A DNA stretch of 25,276 bases from UBA2798 sp046289975 (GTDB lineage Bacteria > Bacteroidota > Bacteroidia > Flavobacteriales_D > UBA2798): the NCBI GenBank assembly GCA_046289975.1, contig JBKBUQ010000023.1:1-25276 (forward strand). Reading direction: 5' to 3'. A program made the position numbers and the translations under genes. Numbering within the stretch: position 1 is the stretch's first letter; the number at the start of each line of letters is the position of its first letter. The notes below the pieces were generated by a model, which worked only from the letters and a program-made list of their open reading frames with translations, had not been told where the DNA came from and did no database searches. Below, piece by piece: positions 14,382 through 22,008 of the stretch.

Positions 14382-15602
14382 TCAGATTGCTTCTGCAACA
14401 ACAAAAGCACTTCCACATACAAGAATGAGATCTTTTTTTTCTGCGCTTCTAAGTGCAGCGTTCAACGCTTTTTTTACGGAGTTGTAATGTATTCCATTAA
14501 GGTGAAATACCTTGGCTTTTCGCATTAACTCCTCAGCAGCTAATGCGCGCGGAATTTTAGCTTGTGTGAAATAGTAGAGTGCATTTTTTGGGAATTGCTG
14601 CAGCATCGCATCTACATCCTTGTCGTTTACCGTTCCGATTACCACATGTAATTGTCCGAATTTTTCCTGCTTTAGTTGCTGCATGATTTCACGGATGCCA
14701 TCTGTATTATGACCGATATCGCAAATCACTTTTGGATTTTTTTGCAATGTTTGCCAACGACCTTGTAAACCTGTATTTTCAATTACGTTTTTCAGTCCTG
14801 CACGGATGTGTTTTTCAGAAATCACCCACCCGCTGTTTCTCAACTGCTCAGTTGCCACTAACACGGTCTGAATATTTTTTTTCTGAAAAGATCCTTTCAA
14901 GGCGCAGTCATAGTTCTTTTTTCCGAATTGTTTTGACGCAAATACTAGTGGGGCAGTTTCTTTTCCTGCTTTGGCCTTAAATACATTGTGCGTCTCTCTT
15001 TGCCATTCGCCAATAATTACCGGGATATTCTTTTTAATTATTCCTGCTTTTTCACTTGCGATTTTTGGTAATGTATTGCCCAGAAATTGCATGTGATCAA
15101 ATCCGATATTGGTAATGATGCTTAGTTCGGGTACAATCACGTTGGTAGAATCGAGTCGTCCGCCCAAGCCGGTTTCAATAATTGCGATATCGACTTTTTT
15201 CTTTCGGAAATAATCAAAAGCCATTGCAACGGTCACCTCAAAAAAGGAAGGTTGAATTTTTTTAAATTGGTATTTATGCTTTTGGGTAAAGCGAATGACT
15301 TCCTGTTTGGAAATCATTTTTCCATTTACGCGAATACGTTCTCTAAAATCTTTGAGGTGTGGTGACGTATAGAGACCTGTTTTGTATCCTGCTTCCTGTA
15401 GAATAGAAGCCAGCATATGCGATGTTGACCCTTTTCCGTTGGTGCCGGCAACATGAATGCTCTTAAATGCTTTCTGTGGTTCATTTACCACTTCTAGCAG
15501 GGCAATCGTATTGTTCAGGTCGGGTTTGTAGGCCGAAGCACCGATGCGTTGAAATACGGGGTATTGCGAATAAAGGAATTCCAGCGTTTGCCGGTAGCTC
15601 AT
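14382..15602 (-). CDS. folC: Folylpolyglutamate synthase / dihydrofolate synthase (406 aa)
   Basis: A Mur-ligase-family ATP-dependent enzyme that adds glutamate to dihydropteroate and/or folates in the cytosol. The P-loop lies at residues 52-60 (AGTNGKGST), followed by TGLYTSPHL and the family motif ETGLGGRLDSTN (~141-152), then NIGFDH. The C-terminal ligase domain has the CDIGHN segment (VICDIGHNTDGI). Length is typical (E. coli FolC 422). It is the last gene of the exbB-exbD-tonB-like operon, starting 3 bases after the TonB-like stop; this gene order is common in Bacteroidota. It could be mono- or bifunctional, which sequence reading does not settle. Confidence 0.93.
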   Translation of the reverse strand: MSYRQTLEFLYSQYPVFQRIGASAYKPDLNNTIALLEVVNEPQKAFKSIHVAGTNGKGSTSHMLASILQEAGYKTGLYTSPHLKDFRERIRVNGKMISKQEVIRFTQKHKYQFKKIQPSFFEVTVAMAFDYFRKKKVDIAIIETGLGGRLDSTNVIVPELSIITNIGFDHMQFLGNTLPKIASEKAGIIKKNIPVIIGEWQRETHNVFKAKAGKETAPLVFASKQFGKKNYDCALKGSFQKKNIQTVLVATEQLRNSGWVISEKHIRAGLKNVIENTGLQGRWQTLQKNPKVICDIGHNTDGIREIMQQLKQEKFGQLHVVIGTVNDKDVDAMLQQFPKNALYYFTQAKIPRALAAEELMRKAKVFHLNGIHYNSVKKALNAALRSAEKKDLILVCGSAFVVAEAI

Positions 15603-15605
15603 AGG

Positions 15606-16382
15606 CTAGCGCACATTAAATTCGAACATGTAAGAACCTTTCTGTTCTTCAGCAGCTGTTTGATCTGCATTCACAATTTGCTTGCCGATCAATTCTTTTT
15701 TGCATGAAGCAACAAGGTCGGGATCATTCGTTGTTGAACCACTGGCATCAAAAATGGCCTTGGTAACATAACCATCGCGGTTAACATAAATGGTAAATAC
15801 CACGCGACCTCTTTCGTAGTTCGGATTATCAGGAATAGGGGAGGCAACCTGCTTTCTTCCTTTCATGGCTACACCCGGGCCTTTATGCGTGCCATCGCCG
15901 GTACCATCTCCGCCTTTATTTCCACCGCCGGTGCCTTTGTCGCCTTCTCCTACATTACTTCCTACACTATTACCTTTTTCTCCGTTTCCTCCGCCAAAAG
16001 GATTGGTATTTGCAGTGGTATTGTTGGAAGCGGTGGTAGTTGTTGATGTGGTGGTAGTTTGTGAATTATTGGGACGACTTTCATTAGGGGAAGTGACTTT
16101 AGAATTTCCCGGGGGGACTTCAACTTCAGATTCAGTTTGTGTCTTAATTTCTTCCTGTGGATTGGAAGTTGCAGGATTGGTTGTTGCATTAGAAGAACTC
16201 GGACTTCCGCCCTCGCTACCCGATCCGCCCATGAATTCAATTTCTACCGATTTGGGTTCAGGCAATGGAAAAGGTTCTTTCCAGCTAACAAGGAACAGTA
16301 CCAGTAACAATCCAACATGAAAAACGAACGTAGCGAACATCGCCTTTCGTTTTCTCTTTTTGTCTTTTTCAGTATCGTTCAT
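15606..16382 (-). CDS. TonB-like energy transducer (258 aa)
   Basis: A periplasm-spanning protein that would couple the ExbB/ExbD proton motor to outer-membrane receptors, or to a Tol-like process. Residues 1-13 are basic and cytosolic, and a single membrane helix spans ~14-33 (AMFATFVFHVGLLLVLFLVS). A linker of ~140 residues follows, very rich in Ser/Thr/Asn and then Gly (TTSTTTTASNNTT; GTGGGNKGGDGTGDG). The folded C-terminal domain (from ~185, GRVVFTIYVNRDGYVTKA ... YMFEFNVR) resembles the TonB/TolA C-terminal domain. It lies 51 bases after exbD in the same operon. The linker is Gly/Ser/Thr-rich and not the Pro/Lys-rich type of E. coli TonB, so a TolA-like role is an alternative. Confidence 0.85.
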   Translation of the reverse strand: MNDTEKDKKRKRKAMFATFVFHVGLLLVLFLVSWKEPFPLPEPKSVEIEFMGGSGSEGGSPSSSNATTNPATSNPQEEIKTQTESEVEVPPGNSKVTSPNESRPNNSQTTTTSTTTTASNNTTANTNPFGGGNGEKGNSVGSNVGEGDKGTGGGNKGGDGTGDGTHKGPGVAMKGRKQVASPIPDNPNYERGRVVFTIYVNRDGYVTKAIFDASGSTTNDPDLVASCKKELIGKQIVNADQTAAEEQKGSYMFEFNVR

Positions 16383-16433
16383 AACCTTGTTTTTTTACCT
16401 GTACACGGTTGTACGCTATCAGTTCAATATAGT

Positions 16434-16832
16434 TTACTCTGATTTTGTGGCAATACCCACTTTCCATTCGTTGCGCTTACAGATGTCGAGAATATTAACC
16501 GTAACGCCGGTTGGAACAGTTTCGTCGATACGCATCAATACGGTTGGTTTTTCCGGATTTTTTTCCAGCTCTTTCCGCATCGCTTCTTCGAGTTCATCGG
16601 TTGTAACCGCTATGGTAGCAACATAATGTTGCTGATCAGCATCAACACTCACTACACACGGTGCTGCCATTGGTGGCATGTGTGAGGGACGCGTTTTTGG
16701 CAGATCTACATTTATTCCCGGACTAATTTGGGTGGCGAGAATTACAAAGTAGATCAACAACAGAAACACCAAATCCGTCATGGACGACATACTGGCTTCT
16801 GCGGCGACTTTATTTCTGGATCTGAAATTCAT
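16434..16832 (-). CDS. exbD: ExbD/TolR biopolymer transport protein (132 aa)
   Basis: Stator/rotor-type subunit of the proton-driven ExbB-ExbD complex in the inner membrane. It has a short cytosolic N terminus and one membrane helix at ~18-37 (MTDLVFLLLIYFVILATQ) that carries the key proton-binding aspartate (Asp20), followed by a periplasmic domain (INVDLPKT at the start; VLMRIDETVPTGVTVNILDICKRN in the core). Length is normal. It begins 18 bases after the exbB stop and is followed by the TonB-like gene, so the operon supplies a full energy-transduction set. Confidence 0.93.
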   Translation of the reverse strand: MNFRSRNKVAAEASMSSMTDLVFLLLIYFVILATQISPGINVDLPKTRPSHMPPMAAPCVVSVDADQQHYVATIAVTTDELEEAMRKELEKNPEKPTVLMRIDETVPTGVTVNILDICKRNEWKVGIATKSE

Positions 16833-16850
16833 TGCTTTGCGCTTTACGGT

Positions 16851-17564
16851 TTATTTACCGGGTTCGTCTAATAGATCTAGAAATTCGAGTGAGGTGGTTT
16901 CCATTTTAGAAATGACATCTCCAACCTTTGCAACAAGCATATTGTACATGATATACGAGAAGATTCCGAGAATCAAACCGGCAACGGTTGTAACCATGGC
17001 CATCATAATACCACCTGAAAGCGCCTGAATTTCTACCTGACCGTCGATACGCATTTCGTTAAAGGTCATGATCATACCAATTACAGTACCAAGGAAACCG
17101 ATCATTGGGGCAGCACCTGCAATGGTTGCGAGTAATGAAACGCCTTTTTCAAGTTTACTTACTTCCACCTTACCAACGTTTTCGATCGATGCTTCGATAT
17201 CCTTGAGTGGTTTTCCGATTTTGGTAATTCCTTTTTCCACCATTCGTGCGTAAGGATTGTCGGTTGTTGCACAAAGATTGCGTGCAGCATCAATTTTTCC
17301 CTCGTGGATGTATTCTTTTACCTTTTGCATAAAGGAATTTTCTCCACGGGCAGCTTTATTAATGGCCAGAAAGCGTTCGATTGAAATGTAGATTAGCAAT
17401 ACAGACATTATCGCCATAGGTACCATGATGTACCAGCCACCGGCTTGAATCATTTCCCAAAGGGTGATTTCCTTTGTGGTTTCGATAATTCCGGTTGCAC
17501 CGCTAACTGCAGTGGATGCTGCTTCGCCTAAATCGGTCTGAGCTAAAATGGGAATGTTGAACAT
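16851..17564 (-). CDS. exbB: ExbB/TolQ/MotA-family proton channel protein (237 aa)
   Basis: Inner-membrane proton channel scaffold partnering ExbD. Three membrane helices are visible: ~44-63 (GWYIMVPMAIMSVLLIYISI), ~139-165 (VSLLATIAGAAPMIGFLGTVIGMIMTF) and ~183-208 (GGIMMAMVTTVAGLILGIFSYIMYN). The large cytosolic loop between helices 1 and 2 contains a KVEVSKLEKG segment. The GFLGTV and TTVAGL motifs are family hallmarks. The N-terminal ~40 residues are hydrophobic and then polar, perhaps an extra periplasmic segment. It is the first gene of the exbB-exbD-tonB-like-folC operon, 43 bases after the dehydrogenase stop. No separate promoter was recognised, so co-transcription with the dehydrogenase is possible. 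Confidence 0.94.
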   Translation of the reverse strand: MFNIPILAQTDLGEAASTAVSGATGIIETTKEITLWEMIQAGGWYIMVPMAIMSVLLIYISIERFLAINKAARGENSFMQKVKEYIHEGKIDAARNLCATTDNPYARMVEKGITKIGKPLKDIEASIENVGKVEVSKLEKGVSLLATIAGAAPMIGFLGTVIGMIMTFNEMRIDGQVEIQALSGGIMMAMVTTVAGLILGIFSYIMYNMLVAKVGDVISKMETTSLEFLDLLDEPGK

Positions 17565-17607
17565 GGTCGTATAAAGTTGGGTTAATTACGTGGTTTTTGG
17601 TTCAGGG

Positions 17608-18834
17608 TTACAATAATTCATCAAGGGCAATATCAAATGCAGTTCGTGCAATATGTGTTGTGCTTTTGTTTTTTGCATGGGTTCGTAGCAATGCTTTGCG
17701 AATGGTTTCGCTCACATCGGTAAAGATGGCTTCATCGGTAATGGTAGCAGTGGGCTGCATGAGATACGCAAATACCCGGGCCATTCCGCAATTGGCAATG
17801 AAATCGGGTAGCAGACTTAATTTCATATCCGCCTTTTCGCCGATCTGCCCAAAAAATATTTCAGGGTCGGCAAAAGGAACATTCGCTCCGGCGGAAACAA
17901 CATTTACTCCTGCGTTAATCATTCTGTTCAGCTGATCTTCCGTAATCAGGCGCGATGCCGCACAGGGTAAGAAAATATCTGCTTTTACATCCCACACTGT
18001 TTTATTGAGTTCTGCAAATGGAATAACGTTGTCTGCCTTTAATTTATTTCCATCCTTTTCGATGAATAGTTTGCGGATTTCCTGAAAAGAGAATCCGTTT
18101 TCATTCACCAGACCACCATCGCGATCGATGATTGCTACAATGATTGCTCCTTGCTGAGCGAGGTAATAAGCTGCTGCAGATCCTACATTGCCCCATCCCT
18201 GAACAATTACTTTTTTGCCTTTTGCGTCGCCTCCGTAAATCGCATAAAAATGTTTTACGGCTTCTGCAACTCCATAACCGGTAATCATATCGGCAACCAC
18301 ATACTTTCGGGTTACATCGGGCGAATACCTTACATCGTTCAGGACTTTCGAAACTCCCGATTGTAAATTGGAGATCGATTTCTTTTTATCTGTTTCATTG
18401 GCACCGTAATGTCCGTTTACAACGCCTTCCTGCGGATGTAAAACGCCAAGCGCATTGGTAATTGGAATTACATCATGCACCTCATCAACATTGAGGTCGC
18501 CACCTGTTCCGTAGTAGTTTTTTAACAGTGGAGCAACGGCTTTGTACCAGCGTTCGAGCACCCCTTTTTTGCGAGGGTCGGCAGGATCGAAATTAATTCC
18601 TGATTTTGCTCCGCCAATGGGTGGACCGGCTACTGTGAATTTTACTTCCATGGTTTTTGCCAGCGATTCCACTTCACGCTTGTCGAGTCCCTTACGCATA
18701 CGGGTTCCGCCACCGGCAGCGCCACCGCGAAGGGAGTTGATGACCACCCAGCCTTCAGCATCCGTTTCAGCATCTTTCCATTCAAATACGATTTCCGGAC
18801 GCTTGGTCTCAAATTGTTTGAGTTTCTCTTTCAT
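17608..18834 (-). CDS. Glu/Leu/Phe/Val dehydrogenase family enzyme, probably glutamate dehydrogenase (408 aa)
   Basis: An NAD(P)-dependent amino-acid dehydrogenase that would interconvert an amino acid with its 2-oxo acid plus ammonia in the cytosol. The N-terminal domain carries the catalytic lysine motif PPIGGAKSGI (Lys77) and GTGGDLNVDEV (~110-120). The C-terminal Rossmann domain has the dinucleotide loop GWGNVGSAAAYYLAQQGA (~214-231). Length agrees with the family. Leucine or valine dehydrogenase cannot be excluded by eye. It lies upstream of exbB on the same strand, a pairing I know from other Bacteroidota. A TAACTTTG -7 box precedes it. Confidence 0.88.
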   Translation of the reverse strand: MKEKLKQFETKRPEIVFEWKDAETDAEGWVVINSLRGGAAGGGTRMRKGLDKREVESLAKTMEVKFTVAGPPIGGAKSGINFDPADPRKKGVLERWYKAVAPLLKNYYGTGGDLNVDEVHDVIPITNALGVLHPQEGVVNGHYGANETDKKKSISNLQSGVSKVLNDVRYSPDVTRKYVVADMITGYGVAEAVKHFYAIYGGDAKGKKVIVQGWGNVGSAAAYYLAQQGAIIVAIIDRDGGLVNENGFSFQEIRKLFIEKDGNKLKADNVIPFAELNKTVWDVKADIFLPCAASRLITEDQLNRMINAGVNVVSAGANVPFADPEIFFGQIGEKADMKLSLLPDFIANCGMARVFAYLMQPTATITDEAIFTDVSETIRKALLRTHAKNKSTTHIARTAFDIALDELL

Positions 18835-18856
18835 TTTATCACACGATGTAGTTGGC

Positions 18857-18864
18857 CAAAGTTA
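18857..18864 (-). promoter_or_regulatory. Candidate -7 promoter element of the dehydrogenase gene
   Basis: TAACTTTG on the - strand, a perfect TAnnTTTG match, 22 bases before the ATG at 18834. The -33 position has no clear TTG (TTCC instead), so the promoter may be weak or activator-dependent. Confidence 0.4.
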
Positions 18865-18941
18865 GGCAATGACACCCCTTGGAACGAGAAATGCCTACGT
18901 GGTTATCAATACAAGACTGTTGAGAACTGAGTTGGGATGAC

Positions 18942-20006
18942 TCACTGTTTCCCCATCCGGATTACACCGCAGCAAGCATCGCGTGAAGCTCCCGTAACAC
19001 TGGCAAGACTGTTAGTGCATTCGTTGATCCGAAGCCAACCCAAAAAGGCGAACAGGAGCGCTTCTTTGTAAGAAATCAATTCTTTTTCTGCCACAATAAT
19101 TTCGTTCTGCGTATGTGCCTGAATTCGTGCGATCAGGTAGTCGTTATAGGCGCCTCCTCCTGTAACCAAAACTTTGCCGGGGTTAAAACGATGCATCGCA
19201 TTTGACAGTTGAATGGCAATGTGCTCACAAACGGTGCATAAACAATCTTCAGCAGAGCATTCCGCATTTTCAATGTGAGGCAGAAACACTTTGTCAAACC
19301 ACTCTTTTCCAAGTGATTTCGGTCCTTCATGCTTAAAGTAGGGGATGTCGTTCAATTGCTTTAGTAAAGCAGGTGAAGTGGTACCTTTTCGTGCAAAATT
19401 TCCTTTATCATCGTAGTCCATGCCTAATTTTCCTGCAAGATGATTCAATGCCATGTTGGCTATGCTGATATCAAAAGCCCTGCGTTTTCCTTCACTGGTG
19501 CCGCTTATGTTGGCAATTCCGCCCAAATTCAAACACATCGCATATTCGCTAAACAATAGCATGTCTCCAATTGGAACTAAGGGAGCACCTTGTCCCCCCA
19601 GTGCAATATCTCCGTTCCTGAAATCGTTCACCGTAAGTTTACCGCTGATTGCAGCAATGTGGTCTCCGCTCCCTATTTGCAGCGAAAAGCCTTTTTCGGG
19701 TTGATGAAAAACCGTATGGCCATGCGAAGCGATCGCATCACAGGGAATACCGGCATGACTTTTCAGGAAATCAACACATTGTTCTCCGAGCCATTGTCCG
19801 TATTCGGCATCTAATGCAAGAAGATCCGTTGAATGAGGCAGCATTGATTCGGTCAACTTTTTTTTCCATTGCTTGTTATACGGAATAAACCGCGTAGCCT
19901 CAATGCGGTACTGGTATGCCCCGGTGTAGCTGAATTCACACAATGCCATATCCAGACCATCAAGCGAGGTGCCTGACATTAAACCGAGTATGTGCATGGA
20001 TTTCAT
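18942..20006 (-). CDS. anmK: Anhydro-N-acetylmuramic acid kinase (354 aa)
   Basis: A cytosolic ATP-dependent kinase of peptidoglycan recycling that hydrolyses and phosphorylates 1,6-anhydro-MurNAc to MurNAc-6-phosphate. The N-terminal signature GLMSGTSLDGLD is at residues 8-19. Other family motifs are NLGGIANIS (~180), DNDDKG-like DYDDKGNFA, TGGGAYNDYL (~283) and the C-terminal EALLFAFLGWLRIN...TGAS. Length is close to E. coli AnmK (369). Either Met1 or Met4 could be the start. The gene is divergent from the acyl-CoA dehydrogenase gene with 71 bases between them, and is followed on the same strand by the dehydrogenase gene after 107 bases. It shares a cell-wall theme with murF at the right edge, but is not adjacent to it. 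Confidence 0.95.
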   Translation of the reverse strand: MKSMHILGLMSGTSLDGLDMALCEFSYTGAYQYRIEATRFIPYNKQWKKKLTESMLPHSTDLLALDAEYGQWLGEQCVDFLKSHAGIPCDAIASHGHTVFHQPEKGFSLQIGSGDHIAAISGKLTVNDFRNGDIALGGQGAPLVPIGDMLLFSEYAMCLNLGGIANISGTSEGKRRAFDISIANMALNHLAGKLGMDYDDKGNFARKGTTSPALLKQLNDIPYFKHEGPKSLGKEWFDKVFLPHIENAECSAEDCLCTVCEHIAIQLSNAMHRFNPGKVLVTGGGAYNDYLIARIQAHTQNEIIVAEKELISYKEALLFAFLGWLRINECTNSLASVTGASRDACCGVIRMGKQ

Positions 20007-20077
20007 GGAAAAAGAATCAGGACAAAAATCACGATAAAAATTCTAATTTTACCACCCTTAACACCAAAACACGCAAT

Positions 20078-21220
20078 ATGAATTTTGAATACACCGAAGA
20101 ACAACTGGCAGTACGAGCAGCAGCGCGCGATTTTGCACAGAATGTGCTGAAGCCCGGCGTAATTGATCGCGACCGTGAAATGCGTTTCCCCAAAGATGAG
20201 ATTCGTCAATTGGGTGAGCTTGGTTTCATGGGCATGATGGTCGACCCCAAATACGGCGGCGGTGGAATGGACACCGTTTCTTATGCATTGGCGATGGAAG
20301 AGATCTCCAAAATCGATGCTTCGGTTTCTGTATGTATGTCGGTAAACAATTCCCTGGTATGCTGGGGATTGGAGAAATTCGGTACTGAAGCTCAAAAGCA
20401 AAAATACCTTGTTCCACTTGCTAAAGGCGAGATTATCGGTGCATTCTGTTTGTCTGAACCGGAAGCGGGATCGGATGCTACATCACAGCGTACTTCCGCT
20501 ATTGAGAAAGACGATCATTACCTGCTCAACGGTACCAAGAACTGGATAACCAACGGAGGTTCAGCCTCTGTTTATTTGGTAATTGCGCAAACTTATCCTG
20601 ATAAAGGTCACCATGGCATCAATGCATTCATTATCGAAAAAGGCATGCCCGGGTTTACGGTGGGTGCTAAAGAAGATAAAATGGGTATACGTGCTTCTGA
20701 TACTCATACTTTGATTTTTAATGACGTGAAAGTCCCTAAGGGAAATCGCATCGGTGAAGATGGATTCGGATTTAAGTTCGCGATGAAAACACTTAGTGGC
20801 GGAAGAATCGGAATTGCATCTCAGGCTTTAGGTATTGCTGCTGGAGCTTACGAACTGGCTTTGGCTTATTCCAAAGAACGAAAAGCATTTGGTAAACCCA
20901 TCCACGAACACCAGGCCATCGCATTCAAGTTGGCGGATATGGCAACTGAAATTGATGCTGCACGACTTTTGGTAATGAAAGCTGCGCATGAAAAGGACAA
21001 TGGTCAGAATTACGATCTCTCTGGTGCTATGGCAAAATTGTTTGCTTCACGTGTTGCAATGTGGGTAACTACCGAAGCCGTTCAGGTTCACGGAGGATAT
21101 GGCTATGTTAAAGAGTACCACGTAGAGCGACTAATGCGCGATGCGAAAATCACCCAGATTTATGAAGGTACTTCCGAGGTTCAAAAAATCGTTATCTCAC
21201 GTAGTGTTCTTAAAGACTAA
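20078..21220 (+). CDS. Acyl-CoA dehydrogenase (380 aa)
   Basis: An FAD-dependent acyl-CoA dehydrogenase, short/medium-chain or butyryl-CoA type, catalysing the first step of beta-oxidation or branched-chain acyl-CoA breakdown. The N-terminal helical domain (FEYTEEQLAVRAAARDF), the FAD/substrate segment FCLSEPEAGSDATSQRT (~126-142) and W-I-T-N (KNWITNGG) are present. The C-terminal signature HGGYGYVKEYHVERLMRDAK is followed by IYEGTSE with the expected catalytic Glu363. The ATG at 20078 matches the family N terminus; an in-frame ATG at 19943 would overlap anmK and add unrelated residues. It is monocistronic, divergent from anmK, and ends before a strong terminator. Chain-length preference is not predictable by eye. 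Confidence 0.95.
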   Translation: MNFEYTEEQLAVRAAARDFAQNVLKPGVIDRDREMRFPKDEIRQLGELGFMGMMVDPKYGGGGMDTVSYALAMEEISKIDASVSVCMSVNNSLVCWGLEKFGTEAQKQKYLVPLAKGEIIGAFCLSEPEAGSDATSQRTSAIEKDDHYLLNGTKNWITNGGSASVYLVIAQTYPDKGHHGINAFIIEKGMPGFTVGAKEDKMGIRASDTHTLIFNDVKVPKGNRIGEDGFGFKFAMKTLSGGRIGIASQALGIAAGAYELALAYSKERKAFGKPIHEHQAIAFKLADMATEIDAARLLVMKAAHEKDNGQNYDLSGAMAKLFASRVAMWVTTEAVQVHGGYGYVKEYHVERLMRDAKITQIYEGTSEVQKIVISRSVLKD

Positions 21221-21268
21221 GTTTGAATACTGAATGAATACCTATTATGGTACAATAAGATGCAAATA

Positions 21269-21302
21269 AAAAAGGGGTGTCGTTTTTCGACACCCCTTTT
21301 TA
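21269..21302. terminator. Strong bidirectional terminator after the acyl-CoA dehydrogenase
   Basis: Perfect 14-bp stem AAAAAGGGGTGTCG / CGACACCCCTTTTT (21269-21282 with 21288-21301), loop of five T, T-tracts on both strands. It ends the + strand gene and could also catch transcripts from the - strand acetyltransferase gene, whose stop lies ~125 bases away. Nothing else is recognised in 21303-21425. Confidence 0.92.
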
Positions 21303-21425
21303 TTTGTTAATGTTTTACCGTACGACTGTAGTTGGGGTGACCAAACATCAACAATTAGTACCATTTAGATTGAAAAGCAGATGGGTGATTCTAAAGCGAA
21401 AAGCTTCGCTCCATTTGTTATCCAT

Positions 21426-21950
21426 TCAATACAAAGCACGCTTCATCAGCAAATCATTCTGCTTGTCATCTCCCAGAACGAATACATGATTGCCAAATGA
21501 ATTGAATCCGTTTTTTTCATAGAATCGAATAGCTCTGGGATTATGTTCCCATACCCCAAGCCATAAATAATCCAAATGATGTTCTTTCGCAATTGCTATT
21601 GCACGTTCAAGCAAAAGCAATCCGACACGTTTTCCATGAAAATCCTTTAGTACATAAATCCGTTCAATTTCCAATACCTTGTGACTTTCCAGTTCTTTTG
21701 GGGGATCTGATTTTTTTAGCTTCAGGTAACCAACAACATCGTCCAGATGCAATGCCAAATAAATGGAAGTATGTGGGTCGTTCAGTTCAAGTTTTATTTT
21801 TTCAGTGGAAAATGTATTCGCGAGGTACGCTTTCATGTTTTCCTCAGTGTTGTATTCACGGAAGGTTTCGAGAAAGGTTTGTATGGCAATTTCGCGAACA
21901 ATAGCGACGTCCTTTTCTGTTGCTTTATAAATTTGTATTGCAGTATTCAA
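21426..21950 (-). CDS. GNAT N-acetyltransferase, PaiA-like (174 aa)
   Basis: An acetyl-CoA-dependent N-acetyltransferase of the GNAT fold. Segments TFLETFREYNTEENMKAYL, LEIERIYVLKDFHGKRVG and LWLGVWEHNPRAIRFYEKNGF, and the end GDDKQNDLLMKRAL, closely recall Bacillus PaiA, a spermidine/spermine acetyltransferase, in order and length (~172 aa). The acetyl-CoA loop reads HGKRVGLLLL, with the last Gly of the usual R/QxxGxG replaced. Polyamines are the suggested substrate, by family resemblance only. The start is a TTG at 21950, chosen because it fits the PaiA N terminus; no in-frame ATG lies nearby upstream and the frame stays open toward the previous gene. Confidence 0.85.
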   Translation of the reverse strand: MNTAIQIYKATEKDVAIVREIAIQTFLETFREYNTEENMKAYLANTFSTEKIKLELNDPHTSIYLALHLDDVVGYLKLKKSDPPKELESHKVLEIERIYVLKDFHGKRVGLLLLERAIAIAKEHHLDYLWLGVWEHNPRAIRFYEKNGFNSFGNHVFVLGDDKQNDLLMKRALY

Positions 21951-22008
21951 TGTTTTGAATATTAAAGATGCGGTAGTTGGGTTTATGCTAACGAATGGAT
22001 TACAATCG

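Noticed and set aside
13874..14422. 182-codon - strand frame opposite the Fe-S protein gene
   Set aside because: It has no domain signature and is antisense to the well-supported Fer4_19-CDGSH gene.
15865..16320. 151-codon open frame on the + strand opposite the TonB-like gene
   Set aside because: Its Pro/Val/Leu-rich sequence is the mirror of the Gly/Thr/Ser-rich linker on the other strand, a compositional shadow of a real gene.
19943..20077. Upstream in-frame extension of the acyl-CoA dehydrogenase
   Set aside because: It overlaps anmK on the other strand and adds residues absent from the family; MNFEYTEEQ at 20078 is the typical N terminus.
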